Part shown: piece after piece, positions 34,868 through 46,803 of the stretch
Numbering within the stretch: position 1 is the stretch's first letter
How the letters are laid out: the number at the start of each line of letters is the position of its first letter
Made by a program: the position numbers and the translations under genes
Source: Rana temporaria
Lineage: Eukaryota > Chordata > Amphibia > Anura > Ranidae
Direction of reading: 5' to 3'
Assembly: GCF_905171775.1 (NCBI RefSeq)
Contig: NC_053491.1
Span: forward strand, 404,016,838-404,080,837
DNA length: 64,000 nt
The notes under the pieces: model-generated
The model's input: the letters and a program-made list of their open reading frames with translations, nothing else
The model's database searches: none
Told to the model about the DNA's origin: nothing

Positions 34868-35357
34868 TGTGAGGGATTAGCTCGTGGGGATCACCTTTTC
34901 TGAAATCACAGTCTGTAAGCAGGCACTTTCTTTTAAGTCTGGCGGATGCCAGATTTTATTTATACACGGTTTGCAGATTAAAATAAACAAAACAATAAAT
35001 TAAATCCTTGCCGTCCGGCGCTAAACTAAACAAACAGGATCTCCTCTCTATACAGTGTGGGGCTAGTCCCTGACACCCACAAAACATGCAGTAAAGCAAA
35101 CCTTTTAGTCCAGCACTCAGCGCTCCCCTCACTCAGGTCCCTTCCTGAGTTTCAAGCCAGAGCCCTGTTGTGCTCTCTTCCTGGACATTTAAAGTCCAGC
35201 TGATTGTGGACTCCAGTGGACCCAAACATCCGGACCGGAATCCTAGCCAGGCCCAGAGGCTGTAAAACCCGGAATGGATTCCGGTTCAGTCTCTCATAAT
35301 GGAACGTATGCGAGGTGAAATGTACCTATGATCATGTATCGCACCTCGCATACTGTC

Positions 35358-35360
<3 letters not shown>
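34868..35360 (-). repeat. 5' LTR (493 bp)
   Basis: The upstream LTR of the minus-strand element. Downstream of it on the minus strand, two bases separate the LTR end from TGGTGGATTCAGCGGG (34849-34866). This has the TGG start of a primer-binding site, but I could not match it to a tRNA with confidence. Confidence 0.92.

Positions 35361-35395
<35 letters not shown>
35361..35395. repeat. TA repeat, right flank of the LTR element
   Basis: Continuation of the TA microsatellite into which the LTR element is inserted. Confidence 0.9.
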
Positions 35396-35399
<4 letters not shown>

Positions 35400-37295
35400 T
35401 ACATACACCTAAAAAAAGAAAGCCTTGCTTGGCTTGCACCTTCCATCTGCAAACACTTAACAGCTGCCTAGTATATTCGTATTATAGCCTTTCACAGTGT
35501 TAATATCTGAACATAATAAGCTTACAGTAGCTGTATGATTTTTTTCCCCCAAACGTCTGCCAAGATGAGAGTGTTTATAACTTTAAATGCTTGATTTCTT
35601 TTCCTAAACAAATCTTAAGTATTCAGCTTTAACTGTTCGAAATGTTGAAGATCCAATATGCTCCTTGGCACGTTGCCTTCATACTTCATGCTGGAAACAT
35701 CTCATGCTTTTTTCAGCTTTATGCTTTAATAATACTGCAAACAGACTACATTTAAGCCATTTAAGGGACATATAACCTAGATTGATGAATTCATTTGTAT
35801 CATATATAGGTCAGTGACACCTGCTTGCATAGCCTACAGGCCTTTCAGTAGCTTCTAGTCTACAGTGAGTTGCCTTTCCTGGAGGCTGTTCTATAGCACT
35901 GACTTTGTTATTGGTGTGGAATACAGACCCTGCAATACTAATACGTCTTCGAATATATGACAGTTTAATTATGTAAATCCAAAGGTAGCATATAAAAAGC
36001 AGCATTCTTGATCTGCTTAACAATATTTCACTCTATCTGCCTCCTTGGCCTTTGACCAGTTTATATGCTCTGCTAGATGAGGAGGTGTACACAGGTTTAT
36101 GTCAGTTGTTTCGACTTGAAAATAAGTAGAAGAGGGCCGATAAAGTCCCATTTCTATATTTATGGGATCGTAGGCAGGAATGCCTGGACATACATGAAAA
36201 CACAAAAATAACAACTTATTTTTTCAAAAAATTATTTTATTGGATAAAATTTGGCCGTGGCATATACTATTTGTTTAAAAACAGATTTATGAAAGACAAC
36301 ATCACCATACATATTTCAAATAACTCAATACCAAATATGTAATAAATACAGCTCAGCCACTAAGACTCGAGCTGAAAACAATCTGTCTTTAATATTATTC
36401 CACAAAACTGTCCCCCTTTGCCACATTAACAAAGGGGACCTTACTACATAATATAGCCGCAACAAAGGGAAGGAGGGGTGGGAAGTTCTGCTGTTGATCC
36501 TGCTCTTTATTAAGGGACCCCTTGGAATTCTAGAATGTTCCAAGGGGTCAGATGACCTTAGCTGACCTATCCTGAACCTAGGTAACCTTGAGAATTTTCG
36601 CTAGTAACTGCCTAGCTAAACCAATCCCAGCCCTTCCCGCTGATTTCTCACAGCGGGAAGCCTGGAAACTGCTCCTGCCACAATTCCATAGGAAAAGGGG
36701 AGCCTTAAGATAGGCTAAACCCCTTAAGGGGTTGGTGATTTAAAGTTCACCTTTTATATAAAAAAAAAACACTGGGCAGTTTAGGAAAATGTAAATGCCG
36801 TGCCTGTAGACCATAAGCAGCACCACCACAGGTTGGTCAAAAAATTCCCGTGCCAAGCGATCAGCCTCATTCTTCCTAGAATCTAGAACACACCATACAT
36901 TGAACGTTCATCCCTAATATCACAGGAGCCAGTGCTTTATCTCCCTTAAAATGTGTGCATTCGCAGTGAGTTCTCACTTCCCCTGAAGGAGCATAGATTT
37001 TGGATGAGGCAGGCCGGGGCTGAACACTTTCAATGGCAGTTTTTTGGCCAGGCATTGTGGGTGTTGTTCCTGCCATACTGGCATAGCATTTAAACTAAGC
37101 CAAATTTTCTAAACTGCATGGTTTTTTAATCTACCTAAAACCTAACCCATTTGACTGTGTAGTCAGTTTTAATTAAAAGGTGAATTTAGCTTTTTAATTA
37201 AAATCCCAATTTCTGCTTCACCTGCTGAACACATATTCCCATATGTGACTAATTTACCTTTCCTATTGCTAGTCTACAAAAAAAACTCCTTGTTT

Positions 37296-37343
<48 letters not shown>

Positions 37344-38037
37344 TTGTACTAATGTTTTCTTTGAGTAAAACACATTGTTGTCTAGATGTCAAGCTATATC
37401 ACACATTTTATTCATGTTGATGGCTATAGCAGAACAAAGAACATGCCAGTATACAACACAGACCCCTTCTTGATCACTTACATAAGAGTAAATACAATAC
37501 AGAACTTTTTTATTTACACAGGTATTGTATAGTACATCCTATTATAGCTATTTCTAGAGTCTGCTGCACAAAACAAATGTATTTTCTACTGGTTATTGTG
37601 TAAAACATGCCCTTTCTTTTACTTGAACATATTCATGGTAAATGCAAACAAATAGGAGGCGTTTCATTCAGTAAACTCAAGCAAGACTCCAGGGGTACTG
37701 TGACTTTCTCAAAGTTCTTGAACAGTTATTATATTATATATTTTGGGGTTTACAATAAGAAACAAGCAAACATTATACATGTAAAAAAATAGCTACAAAA
37801 GCTTTGGTGGCCAGAGACTTTTTTGGACGCCAGTCCAAATAGCCAGCTTCTGCAGATCTCTCAGAATGTACAGATGGCGGGAGACAGAATTAGGGGATTT
37901 GATGTTTGCTAATCTATCTTCACTAATGGGCTTCAAAAATAAATGCAAGTGTCAAGTGTTGAAGAGGAGCCACCCATTCAGGTTGATCCTTGGTTGGTCC
38001 ACAAGAACGGAATAACACTTGAGAGCTCACTCTGTCC
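35396..38037. other. No gene recognised; one TA microsatellite
   Basis: AT-rich, apparently single-copy DNA. A TA run lies at 37300-37340. The open frames are short and none has a domain or convincing splice sites. Confidence 0.35.
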
Positions 38038-38765
38038 TACATCAGAATGTGTGTGCATAGTTTTTTTTTCGTCAGAATGCATTTTCGTCCGAATTTTTGT
38101 GATTTTCTCGTTCGTTTTAACAAATGATAACGAACGTGCAGAACTCGAAATCCAAAAGATCCAACGTAAAAAAATGCTTTATTTTCATTCAGTTGCGACA
38201 ACAGTTCGCTATAGATAGAAAATTTGACTTGACATGACAATAGCGAACTGTGTCTATCGAACTGTGGTTGAATGTGCCTAACCTAACTCTATTAGTCCAA
38301 GATTATTCGATATAGAGAGGAAAGATTTGACATAGAGAGAAAAGATTTGACATAGAAAGAAACGATTCAACATAGAGAGAAAAGATTCAACACTATAGAG
38401 ACATGAAGATTCGACGAAGCAGCTAAAAACATACGATCGCCGCGAGGGGACATTTATGGTCAAATACTTCACCCTTAGGCTGTAGAAGAATTCTAATGTT
38501 GTATGACTAGTAATAATAATTAATAAATATAATTATTACTAGTCATACAAAATAAGAATTATACTACTGTATAGCTTGTAGGCAGAGCATTAGACCGGAA
38601 ATGAACAATTGCGGCGTTGTACAGTTTAGCTGCTTCGTCGAATCTTCTTAGAACAGACACCATAACACTTCAATTGACAGATTCAACCTGAATTAATTCA
38701 GATTTGCGGACGAATGCATTTTGGACGAAATTCAGAAACAAAATATTTCAGTGTGCACATGTCTA
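38038..38765. mobile_element. MITE with GACATGTGCACAC-like ends, internal hairpin
   Basis: The left part contains 'gtgtgtgcatag...gaatgcattttcgtccg', and the right part contains the inverse ('cggacgaatgcattttggacgaa...gtgtgcacatgtctag'). The central stretch 38496-38547 is a near-perfect hairpin (GTATGACTAGTAATAATAATT and its inverse). A 20-22-bp tandem repeat of 'catagagagaaaagattyra' lies at about 38308-38400. The ends are approximate. Confidence 0.6.
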
Positions 38766-38817
38766 GTGCATAGTGCCCCAACTGATGCTGCCTCTTCAAG
38801 CAGGGAAACTTCAGACA

Positions 38818-39213
38818 ACACTGTAAAAAAACACAGTAGGGCGCAAATACGTACTACCTTACCCCACCAAGTTTTATTAAATAAATAAGCCAACAACATA
38901 TCAAAACATGAGAAGGTACAAGCATATCAGAACTTAACTCCAGCTTTAGGCAATGCCATAGTTGCCGCGGTTGGAAAACTGACTAGTTTCGGGGGACATG
39001 TCCCCTTTCTTACAGCTCTGAGGAAAGGGGCATGTCCCCCGAAATGGTTCAGATTTCCAACCACAGCAACTATGGCATTGCATAAAGCTGGATATGCTTG
39101 TACCTTCTCATGTTTGCGAGCATGTTTTCGTCTTTTTTATGTAATAAAACATAATAATGGTAATGCACAAGGGGTTTGAGCCCTCCTGTATCTTTTTTTT
39201 TACAGTGATTTGG
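38818..39213. mobile_element. Palindromic element, probably Penelope pLTR-derived
   Basis: Arms of roughly 190 bp, 38818-39010 and 39020-39213, are inverted copies. The shared blocks are 'aacatgagaaggtacaagcatat', 'ccagcttta.gcaatgccatag' and GGGGACATGTCCCC. On the plus strand the right arm contains CTGAGGA (39018-39024), a short GC stem and GAAA (39041-39044), the layout of a hammerhead ribozyme core. The left arm, read on the minus strand, contains GAAACTAGTC (38990-38981). Penelope-like elements are known to carry hammerhead motifs in their pLTRs, but the assignment here is inference. Confidence 0.6.
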
Positions 39214-40157
39214 GGTTTGCCCTGGCAACAGACCTGAGAAAAAATATGTTTTGTGCTGGAACATAACTGAAACTTCTTCTAAAAATGTCAGGTGCTTGGT
39301 CGCCATGGACTCCAGTACTTTCTGAGCAACTGACAAGAACCATACTCAGAACAAGCATGTGCCAAATAATTTCACAGTGATATTAAATCTCAATGCTTGC
39401 CCAAAACTCACTGATTTAAAATTTACCTGTCCACAAAAATCCTACCTCTAGCACCTACCTACCTAGAGGGTATCGACCATTCCATTAAAATATAATATAT
39501 ATTTTTTTTTTGTGCGTTTTTACGTTTTGTTGCTTTTTTAGGCAGAAATGTGCACCGAAGCTGTCAATGGCCTTGAGAATGGATTTGTACATTTTTCACC
39601 CTATCTGAGTTGCTTGCTCCAGCGTTGCTCTACTTTTGACACACAGTGAATCCTCTCTATGCCATATGTTCCAAGCAGTCTTGCACTGTTTGATAGATAG
39701 AATGAGAGCAAAACGCATTCTGCGTCCTGACCTCCCATTACTGTCTGTGTACTTTCCTGTGCCATGCACACAAATTAAATTGAGATAGGATCTCTTGGGT
39801 CTGGGTGCAGCTTTTCTCCTTGAGTTCCTACTACTGATACAAGGAGACTTTCCCCATTGTGTTACAGATGCTGAGCTTTTCCAGCAATAGATGAGTAATG
39901 CTTACACAAATCTAAAGAGTATATATAGTACATATATAGTATAAAGTATAGGTTTATTGATAAGCAGCTAGAAAGGGCTGGGTGTTGAATAACTTATTGC
40001 AGTCAATCAAAAATTTCATTTATTTGGAGTTATTGTACACAGGCTTAAGATTTGCACGATCTTAACTGATAATGGGAATTTATTAAAAGCTAGAAAAGAC
40101 CAAATCTTTACCAGTTGTGAATAGGAACCAATCTGCTTTTATCTTCACCTTTTTTGG
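39214..40157. other. No gene recognised
   Basis: AT-rich, single-copy looking sequence. Confidence 0.35.
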
Positions 40158-40520
40158 TTAAAGGAGAAGTATAGCCAAAGGTTTTTTTTGCCTGTACGGA
40201 CTACCTATGGACCACAGGAGTGCATTTTGTTGTGGGGAAGATCCCAACTTTATAGTAAGGATCCACCCAGATGCCTGGACTGATAGCTGACTCAGCCTCT
40301 CAGCCTCTCAGCTGCTCCAGTAGGAGACTGAACATGCCACTCCCACCCCTCCACAGCCTCGTGCTCCAGTGAGTTCTGAAGATAGAGTGCCGGTGACTGT
40401 CAGTCACTGCTCTCTGCCTAGAGCAGAGGGGATAACAGAGCGATCAGCGGTGGTTGATCGCTCAGTTCTCAGTGTAGAGGTGGCTGAGGACAGATGGATC
40501 GCTGCTGCATCCACCTAGGT
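40158..40520 (+). mobile_element. TTAAAGGAGAAGTATAGCC MITE, left part
   Basis: It begins TTAAAGGAGAAGTATAGCC, the usual start of a TTAAAG-type family. The interior is GC-rich with an inverted 'gcgatca...tgatcgc' pair. No right terminal repeat was seen. Confidence 0.45.
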
Positions 40521-40624
40521 GAGTATACTTTTTATTTGCTTACTATGCACATCTGCTCCAGATTCTGACTGCTCCATTCTTAGCGAATTTCACCCCAATA
40601 TATATGAGGCAGACTATACTATAA

Positions 40625-41072
40625 TAGTTCCGCCATTTTTTTTTTTTTTTAAAAGCCAGCAGCTACAAATACTGCAGCTGCTGACTTTTAAAATATGGAC
40701 ACTTACCTGTCCAAGCGTGCCCGCAATGTCAGCAGCCAGGGCTGAGCAATCGCTCATCCCTCGGCTGCACCCGCCGCCTTCTTTGTGAGGGAATCGGGAA
40801 GTGAAGCGTTGTGGCTTCACTGCCTAGATCCCTAATACGCATGTGCAAGTAGCGCGGCGCGCCGTCACTGGTCCCCACTCTCTCCTGGGAACAGTGGGGG
40901 TGCAGGAAGGGGCGTGACTCCCGCATGAGTCTGTTCCCGGAAGTGGGTGCAGACACCTGTCTTAGACAGGTATCTGCACCCCTCCCTCCGAAAGGTGCCA
41001 AATGTGACACAACGGAGGGGGGAAGGGTTCCGAAAAGCAGAAGTTCAATTTTTGGGTGGAATTCAGCTTTAA
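40625..41072 (+). mobile_element. TTAAAG-type MITE with CAGCAGCTACAAAT hairpin
   Basis: It starts at AGTTCCGCC (the first bases of the end are lost), runs through the 'cagcagctacaaatactgcagctgctg' hairpin and 'tatggacacttacctgtcc', and ends GGGTGGAATTCAGCTTTAA. It is the same family as 63002-63419, 63604-64000 and the host of the L1 at 17503. Confidence 0.7.
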
Positions 41073-41100
41073 GGCATGTAAAATAAAATAAGAATGAATC

Positions 41101-42633
41101 TATTAAATACTATCAATTATAAAAAAAAACAAGGGTTGACGCTGCGCTGATCGTGGATAATTGTTGATATGTAAATAATTATTGATATGTAACCTTATAA
41201 CCTTATATTTTTTATATAATATTTTTTTATATATTATTTGTTTATAATTATGATTGGGGCTGTCAGCCCCATGTTTATCCGATCCGCCTTAATTGATGGG
41301 TTGAGGTTTACACACTTTTTAATCTCAATTTTTTTTTATTTTAACTTATTTGGTCTCATTTCCTGATGCTGGTCAATATTAGGCGTTTTTTGACTTAAAT
41401 TGCATACTTTATTTATATCTCTTAATTTTTATATGTTTTCTTGGGGCCTTATATTTGTACTCAATTTACAATTTTTTATTTAATTTTTATTACAATATTT
41501 TCATATTTATTTATATTCACATATTATTAACAACATTAATTTTTCATTTTTCACAGTGCAAAAATCTTATATATTATGCACTTAGATTTATATTTAATTC
41601 ACACAATTAACACTTAAAATTCACATTTTTTCACTTATCCCAGATTTGTATGGCAATCTAAATATTATATGCCCTAATCTTGGTCTTTATACAATTTTAT
41701 TATTTTGTGATGTATCTTTATTAATTTTCCACTTTTCACAGTGCATAATTTATAATATTTAAAACTCATATTTATTCACTTACCCTAGATTTGTATGGCA
41801 ATTTAAACATTATATGCCCTAATCTTGGCCTTTATAAAAAAAGAGTATATTTTTATTACCATTTATTTTTTAGTTCCCTGCTAGTCATACAGAAATCTTA
41901 ATTCGATCTGTCTTCAAAGATAATGTTTCTATCTGTATTGCTACTGTACCATCGAAACATATTCCATGCCCATTTAGGCCCCGGTTGCCATATACATATT
42001 GACCACATGAGGGCTTCTTTTAATCTCATTTGTGTTATTTTTTCATTTTTAAATTGTCCCAGCGCGGCCACCATGAGCGGTCATTTAGCCCGTGGATTCA
42101 GATCGAGGCTTGGTCTAGCTGGAGTGTATTTATGCGATGTGTCAGCACGTCGCCCGTGCCCCAGATGACGTCATTTTATGATGAAACGTGCATCGGGAAG
42201 GTAGCGTGCTGACGCAAGACGCGTCGTTCCGAGTGGACGGGCGTTTGATTGAGCCGGCCGGCTTTTTTCTGCTTTTATCTATTTGCGATTCTGTAAGTGC
42301 AACCTTTTATTTATTTAACGAATTACTGGTAACGTACTTCACTATGTGGGTCCTGTTATTCCTTTCATGTATCCACTGAATATACACATCGGAGGATTCT
42401 AGGACATACTAATTACAGCCCAGGATTTTCAAAGGCCCTGGCTAGGGTTTTAGCCACATGCTGGTTTATTAATATGCTCTGGTAAGCCTCCTATCTATAG
42501 GGTGTTGGTGGTGGTGGTTCCATAAGTCACATTTTACCTCATGTGTGTGCCGGTTCTTGTCATACTTCACCTTTGAGTGTTTTTCTTGTGACACGCTTCA
42601 ATACAGTGGATTCGTTGGAGGTTTCAACATTCG

Positions 42634-42665
<32 letters not shown>

Positions 42666-44246
42666 TGTGAGGATCGTTTAAAGGCCCTGGCTGGGGTTTG
42701 CAGCCGCAAGCATTAATTGCTTGCCATGTGGTAAGCCTCCAATTTTTACTAATTCGTGGTGGTGGTTATCGCATATGCTCCTCTCTAGATCATTTATTCA
42801 CTTTATTATGAACTATATCTATTGCGGATAATACTGGGACTGAGCTTTTTTCATTTATTTTCACAGCTTCCCATTGATTTTGGGTTTATTGGCTTCAATT
42901 CCATGCATTATATTTCACATCAATTTTATTGTTTAGGTATACACATTTAACCAGCGCAACTTCTCCTTTTTTCATATAAAGAAAAGCTGCTAGCACTAAA
43001 TTGTGTACAACAACAAGATAAAACATAAAAAACAAAGAGCAGTGCAGCGCTAATAAATGATGTATACACTTAATCAAATTAATTGTGCATAAAAGTTCAT
43101 TCTGAAGTGAAATCAAAAAGAAAAAAGAGAATTGAGTGTATAAATAAAAAAGTCCATTTGAAAACCAAGAAATAAAGTTCGTGTGACTTAATCCAGTATA
43201 CTTTCTTGTGAAAAAAATTCTTAAGTAACCAAATGTGATAAACTCTTGATTGCTGTGAGATAGAATTCACCCGTGCACTCGTGAAGTAGGATTGCCTGCT
43301 TACCAGAAACAAAGACTGTTTTACATCAGTCTCATAGGGCTTGTGGGAAGTCTGGTCTCCCTATACCTTTTCAATTTAAATGATGGCAGTGGAACTCAGC
43401 ATTCAATCCAAGGTGTCATATAACAAAAAAAGAAAGGTCCTCTCATAGCGTATAACGTTTGTCAGAGAAAGAAATTTATTAAGCAATGCACTTACACTTA
43501 AGTTGTAAAAGAGCAGCGTAGATAATGGACAGGAGGGAAGCGCCTCCGCTGTAGTGTTCCGATGTTCCTCGCTACACAGTCAGCAAAACACGGCCAGCGT
43601 TCAGGACGGAACGCGATGACGTCATGGGTGCCGTGACGTCATCGCGTTCCGTCCTGAACGCTGGCCGTGTTTTGCTGACTGTGTAGCGAGGAGCATCGGA
43701 ACACTACAGCGGAGGCGCTTTCCTCCTGTCCATTATCTACACTGCTCTTTTACAACTTAAGTGTAAGTGCATTGCTTAATACATTTCTTTCTCTGACAAA
43801 CGTTATACGCTATGAGAGGACCTTTCTTTTTTGTTATATGACACCTTGGATTGAATGCTGAGTTCCACTGCCATCATTTAAATTGAAAAGGTATAGGGAG
43901 ACCAGACTTCCCACAAGCCTTATGAGACTGATGTAAAACAGTCTTTGTTTCTGGTAAGCAGGCAATCCTACTTCACGAGTGCACGGGTGAATTCTATCTC
44001 ACAGCAATCAAGAGTTTATCACATTTGGTTACTTAAGAATTTTTTTCACAAGAAAGTATACTGGATTAAGTCACACAAACTTTATTTCTTGGTTTTCAAA
44101 TGGACTTTTTTCTTTATACACTCAATTCTCTTTTTTCTTTTTGATTTCACTTCAGAATAAACTTTTATGCACAATTAATTTGATTAAATGTATACATCAT
44201 TTATTAGCGCTGCACTGCTCTTTGTTTTTTATATTAAATACTATCA
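41101..44246. mobile_element. 3.1 kb Penelope-like insertion with a giant palindrome and 15-bp TSD
   Basis: The exact 15-bp word TATTAAATACTATCA lies at 41101-41115 and 44232-44246 and brackets an insertion of 3,116 bp. The left part (41116 to about 43000) is AT-rich and then GC-rich, with GATGAAACGTG and GTAAGTGCAAC words like those in the Penelope relic at 4215-6300. It includes two 'ggccctggctrggg...ggtaagcctcc' blocks separated by a run of 32 C (42634-42665). The right part is a palindrome of about 1.2 kb. No reverse transcriptase frame is present, so the copy is non-autonomous or rearranged. Confidence 0.7.
43024..44231. repeat. Near-perfect inverted repeat, two arms of about 600 bp
   Basis: The left arm (43024 to about 43626) and the right arm (about 43633 to 44231) are inverted copies with few differences, meeting at ATGACGTCAT...TGACGTCAT. 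The matching blocks include 'cagtgcagcgctaataaatgatgtatac', 'caagaaataaagtt' and 'gtaagcaggcaatcctacttcac'. The same 71-residue open frame therefore appears at 43097-43312 (minus) and 43945-44160 (plus). It is not a gene. Confidence 0.95.
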
Positions 44247-44437
44247 TTAGTTACTAACCCCATACACTTACCCAAATACAGTATTTATTTGTTTGGTATA
44301 TTGCGGCTTTATTTGGGCTATGCTGTAATGAGCAATTGTTGAATATAGGCTCACTGACAGCAGGAAGCAGCAAAATGAGCAGTAGGAAAATGAATCAGTG
44401 TGCTGCTTCTCCTTTACTGTCCAATCAGCAGACTGGA

Positions 44438-44970
44438 ATGCCACGTACACACGATCATTTTTCGGCATGAAAAAAACGTTGTTCCTTAAAAAATTTCAAT
44501 TTAAATGATCGTGTGTGGGCTTCAAATAATTTTTCAGGTTCTGAAAAACGACAAAAAAAAAAAATTCGAACATGCTGCATTTTTTAACGTCGTTTTAAAC
44601 GATGTCTTTTTTCGGGTTGTAAAAAATGATCGTGTGTGGGCTAAAACGATGTTAAAAACCTGCTCATACTCAGATGCAAGTTATGAGACGGGAGCGCTCG
44701 TTCTGGTAAAAATACTGTTCATAATGGAGTAAGCACATTCATCACGCTGTAACAGACAAAAAAGCGCGAACCGTCTTTTACTAACACGGAATCAGCTAAA
44801 GCAGCCCAAAGGCGAATGGAACTTCCCCTTTATAGTGCCGTTGTACGTCACTGCGCTTTGCTAGATCATTTTTTAAAAACGATGGTGTGTGGGCAACGTC
44901 GTTTTAATGATGAAGTTGGAAAAACAATGGTTTTTTTTCATGCTATAAAATGATCGTGTGTACGCGGCAT
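44438..44970. mobile_element. CGTACACACGA MITE, AAATGATCG-arm family with shared core
   Basis: It begins ATGCCACGTACACACGATCAT and ends ATGATCGTGTGTACGCGGCAT. The arms repeat AAAACGATGTT and AAATGATCG words. The shared core, in the same orientation as the 53006 copy, lies at about 44670-44855. Confidence 0.75.
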
Positions 44971-45936
44971 GAGTGTGTGCTTGCCCAAGTCAGGCTTCAG
45001 CGTTAAATGTGAAGGATCAAGTTTTTCTAGCAAGAGGGACTAGACTGGTTTAAAAGAGTTAAAAATCCTTTGTAAAGTAAAATAGTTTTATATATACATG
45101 TTTCAGCTGTAGCCAAATAAGTGTTATACGGAGGTGTTCTTAAAAGGTTCACTTATCCTTTAAGACTTGCTTAAGGAACTTTTAAAATAAAACAAGGAAT
45201 GTTCATACATAAAATGTATAACAATCCAGATATCATCTATGACTTTGTTTTTAGATGAAAAGGAAAGGTTTCATTTTTGAGACTGGTGTACCTTATATGA
45301 CACACCGAGATATGGTTCATTGATGTACCTCTCCTAAGCCTGGATGCTGTAAAATTCTTTGTCTACAAATCATGTACCCATAGTAAAAATCGTGGTTCTT
45401 TTGTAATATAAAACAAACTTTTTTTTTTTATATTCTTTGCCGAGTGAATAAAGATTCATTACAGCTCAGGGCCAGCTCTGCAAAGATCTGCACTCCCTTT
45501 ATACCTGTATTATGCTAGCGAAAACACATCGTTTCTGGGCCAAGAAAAGAAAATTTTGATTTTATATCTTGTTAAAACTCAGCAAGCGCCCCCTTAGCTC
45601 TTCCTCTCTGCCTGCCTATTTCTTTAGGATTTTTAATCAAATTCTGATGGCTTTGCGGGCTATGTGATTAACCCTCTGAAATCCTGCATTAGTTTTTCCC
45701 TCCTCTGATCTACCACATAAATGTATTAGAAAAGGGGATTATGAAAGTGCGTAAATAATGCTTGTCAAAACTGTCTGTATGCTATAGCGCTGCAAATCCC
45801 TACACTCTGTGGATATTTGACCTTCAGTTAGGCTTAGATTCATTATCGTAATTCACAACAGGAAAATCTGTTTGCTTAGTGAATTCTTGTATATCTTTGG
45901 AGATGTCAAAGTGTCAGATATGGTAATTGTAGACAC
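44971..45936. other. No gene recognised
   Basis: Single-copy looking, AT-rich. Confidence 0.35.
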
Positions 45937-46803
45937 ATATGAACTAGGGTGCCCACGTGTCCCGGTTTGCCCGGGACTGTCCCGCAATTGACATGTCTGT
46001 CCTGGGTCACCTTCATTCTGGGACAATACAATGTCCCGGAATTAAATAGAGCACACAGCTACCCCCTACTAACTAATAACTACATTTCCGGAACTGGTTG
46101 CTAGGGCCAGCGCTGCCTGACATCTTGCAACCAGTGACAATTTACTCTCAGGCCCCGTACACACGTCTGAGGAACTCGACGGGCAAAACACAGCGTTTTG
46201 CTCGTCAAGTTCCTTGTGAAGCCGCCGAGGATCTCGGCAAGCCGAAATTTCCCATTGAACAACGAGGAAATAGAGAACATGTTCTCTATTTCCTCGCCGA
46301 GATCCTCGTCGGCTTCCTCGGCCCAAAAGTGTACACACGGCTGGGTTTCTCGGCAGAATTCAGCTCCGATCGAGTTTCTGGCTGAATTCTGCCGAGAAAC
46401 TCGGTCGTGTGTACGGGGCCTCAGACAGTGAGACCAGAAGCAAGACCTGCGCCTAGTGCAGCACTGCTGTCCCCACCCACCTCGGCAACTCCTCTTTCTC
46501 TGGCACCTAGCGGTAAGCAGCAGGAACTGGTGTGATCTTCACTCTCCAGATAGTGACGCCACTCCTTTCCTTCTACACATGTGGCTCATCATGCAGAGGG
46601 AGTGACAGCAGCACTGCATCTGGTGGCAGGCTATGGGTGGCAAGCGGCACTGCATCTGGTGGCAAGCGGCACATTCACCGCCAAATTCCCCATCAACCCC
46701 GAGACTACATTAGCCCCCGCCCCCTCATCTTTTTTTGGGAAGGTGAGAGAGTGGGGGGTGTCCCTGAATGGCAATTTGGAAATGTGGTCACCCTAATATA
46801 AAC
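45937..46803. mobile_element. hAT-type element, TAGGGTG ends
   Basis: The element is 45945-46795. It begins TAGGGTGCCCACGTGTCCCGG and ends inverted as AATGTGGTCACCCTA. Flanks ATATGAAC (45937-45944) and ATATAAAC (46796-46803) agree at seven of eight positions. It contains a nested CTCGACGAG-type MITE and no transposase. Confidence 0.75.
46147..46424. mobile_element. CGTACACACG MITE, CTCGACGAG-arm family, short form
   Basis: The element is 46152-46419. It begins GCCCCGTACACACGTCTGAG and ends GTCGTGTGTACGGGGC, with exact CTCAG duplications. It is nested inside the hAT-type element. The interior is a near-palindrome centred on 'gagaacatgttctc'. Confidence 0.88.

Larger units (their letters stand above)
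29881..35360 (-). mobile_element. Gmr1-type Ty3/gypsy LTR retrotransposon, complete
   Basis: The element is 5,480 bp with two 493-bp direct LTRs and coding on the minus strand. A gag-protease frame is followed by a pol frame in the order integrase, reverse transcriptase, RNase H. A purine-rich tract (GCAGAGGGGGAGGATA on the minus strand, at 30374-30390) lies directly before the 3' LTR, as expected for plus-strand priming. It sits in a TA repeat, so the target duplication cannot be resolved. No env-like frame is seen. The pol order is the hallmark of the Gmr1 group described from deuterostomes. Confidence 0.93.

Noticed and set aside
30672..34880. Plus-strand frames within the LTR element
   Set aside because: Shadows of the minus-strand gag and pol frames.
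42150..42200. Hammerhead core near GATGAAACGTG
   Set aside because: The word before GAAAC does not give CTGANGA with a pairing stem II. Only the GAAAC part fits.
43097..44160. Duplicate 71-residue proteins at 43097 (minus) and 43945 (plus)
   Set aside because: They are the two arms of one palindrome and have no recognisable domain.
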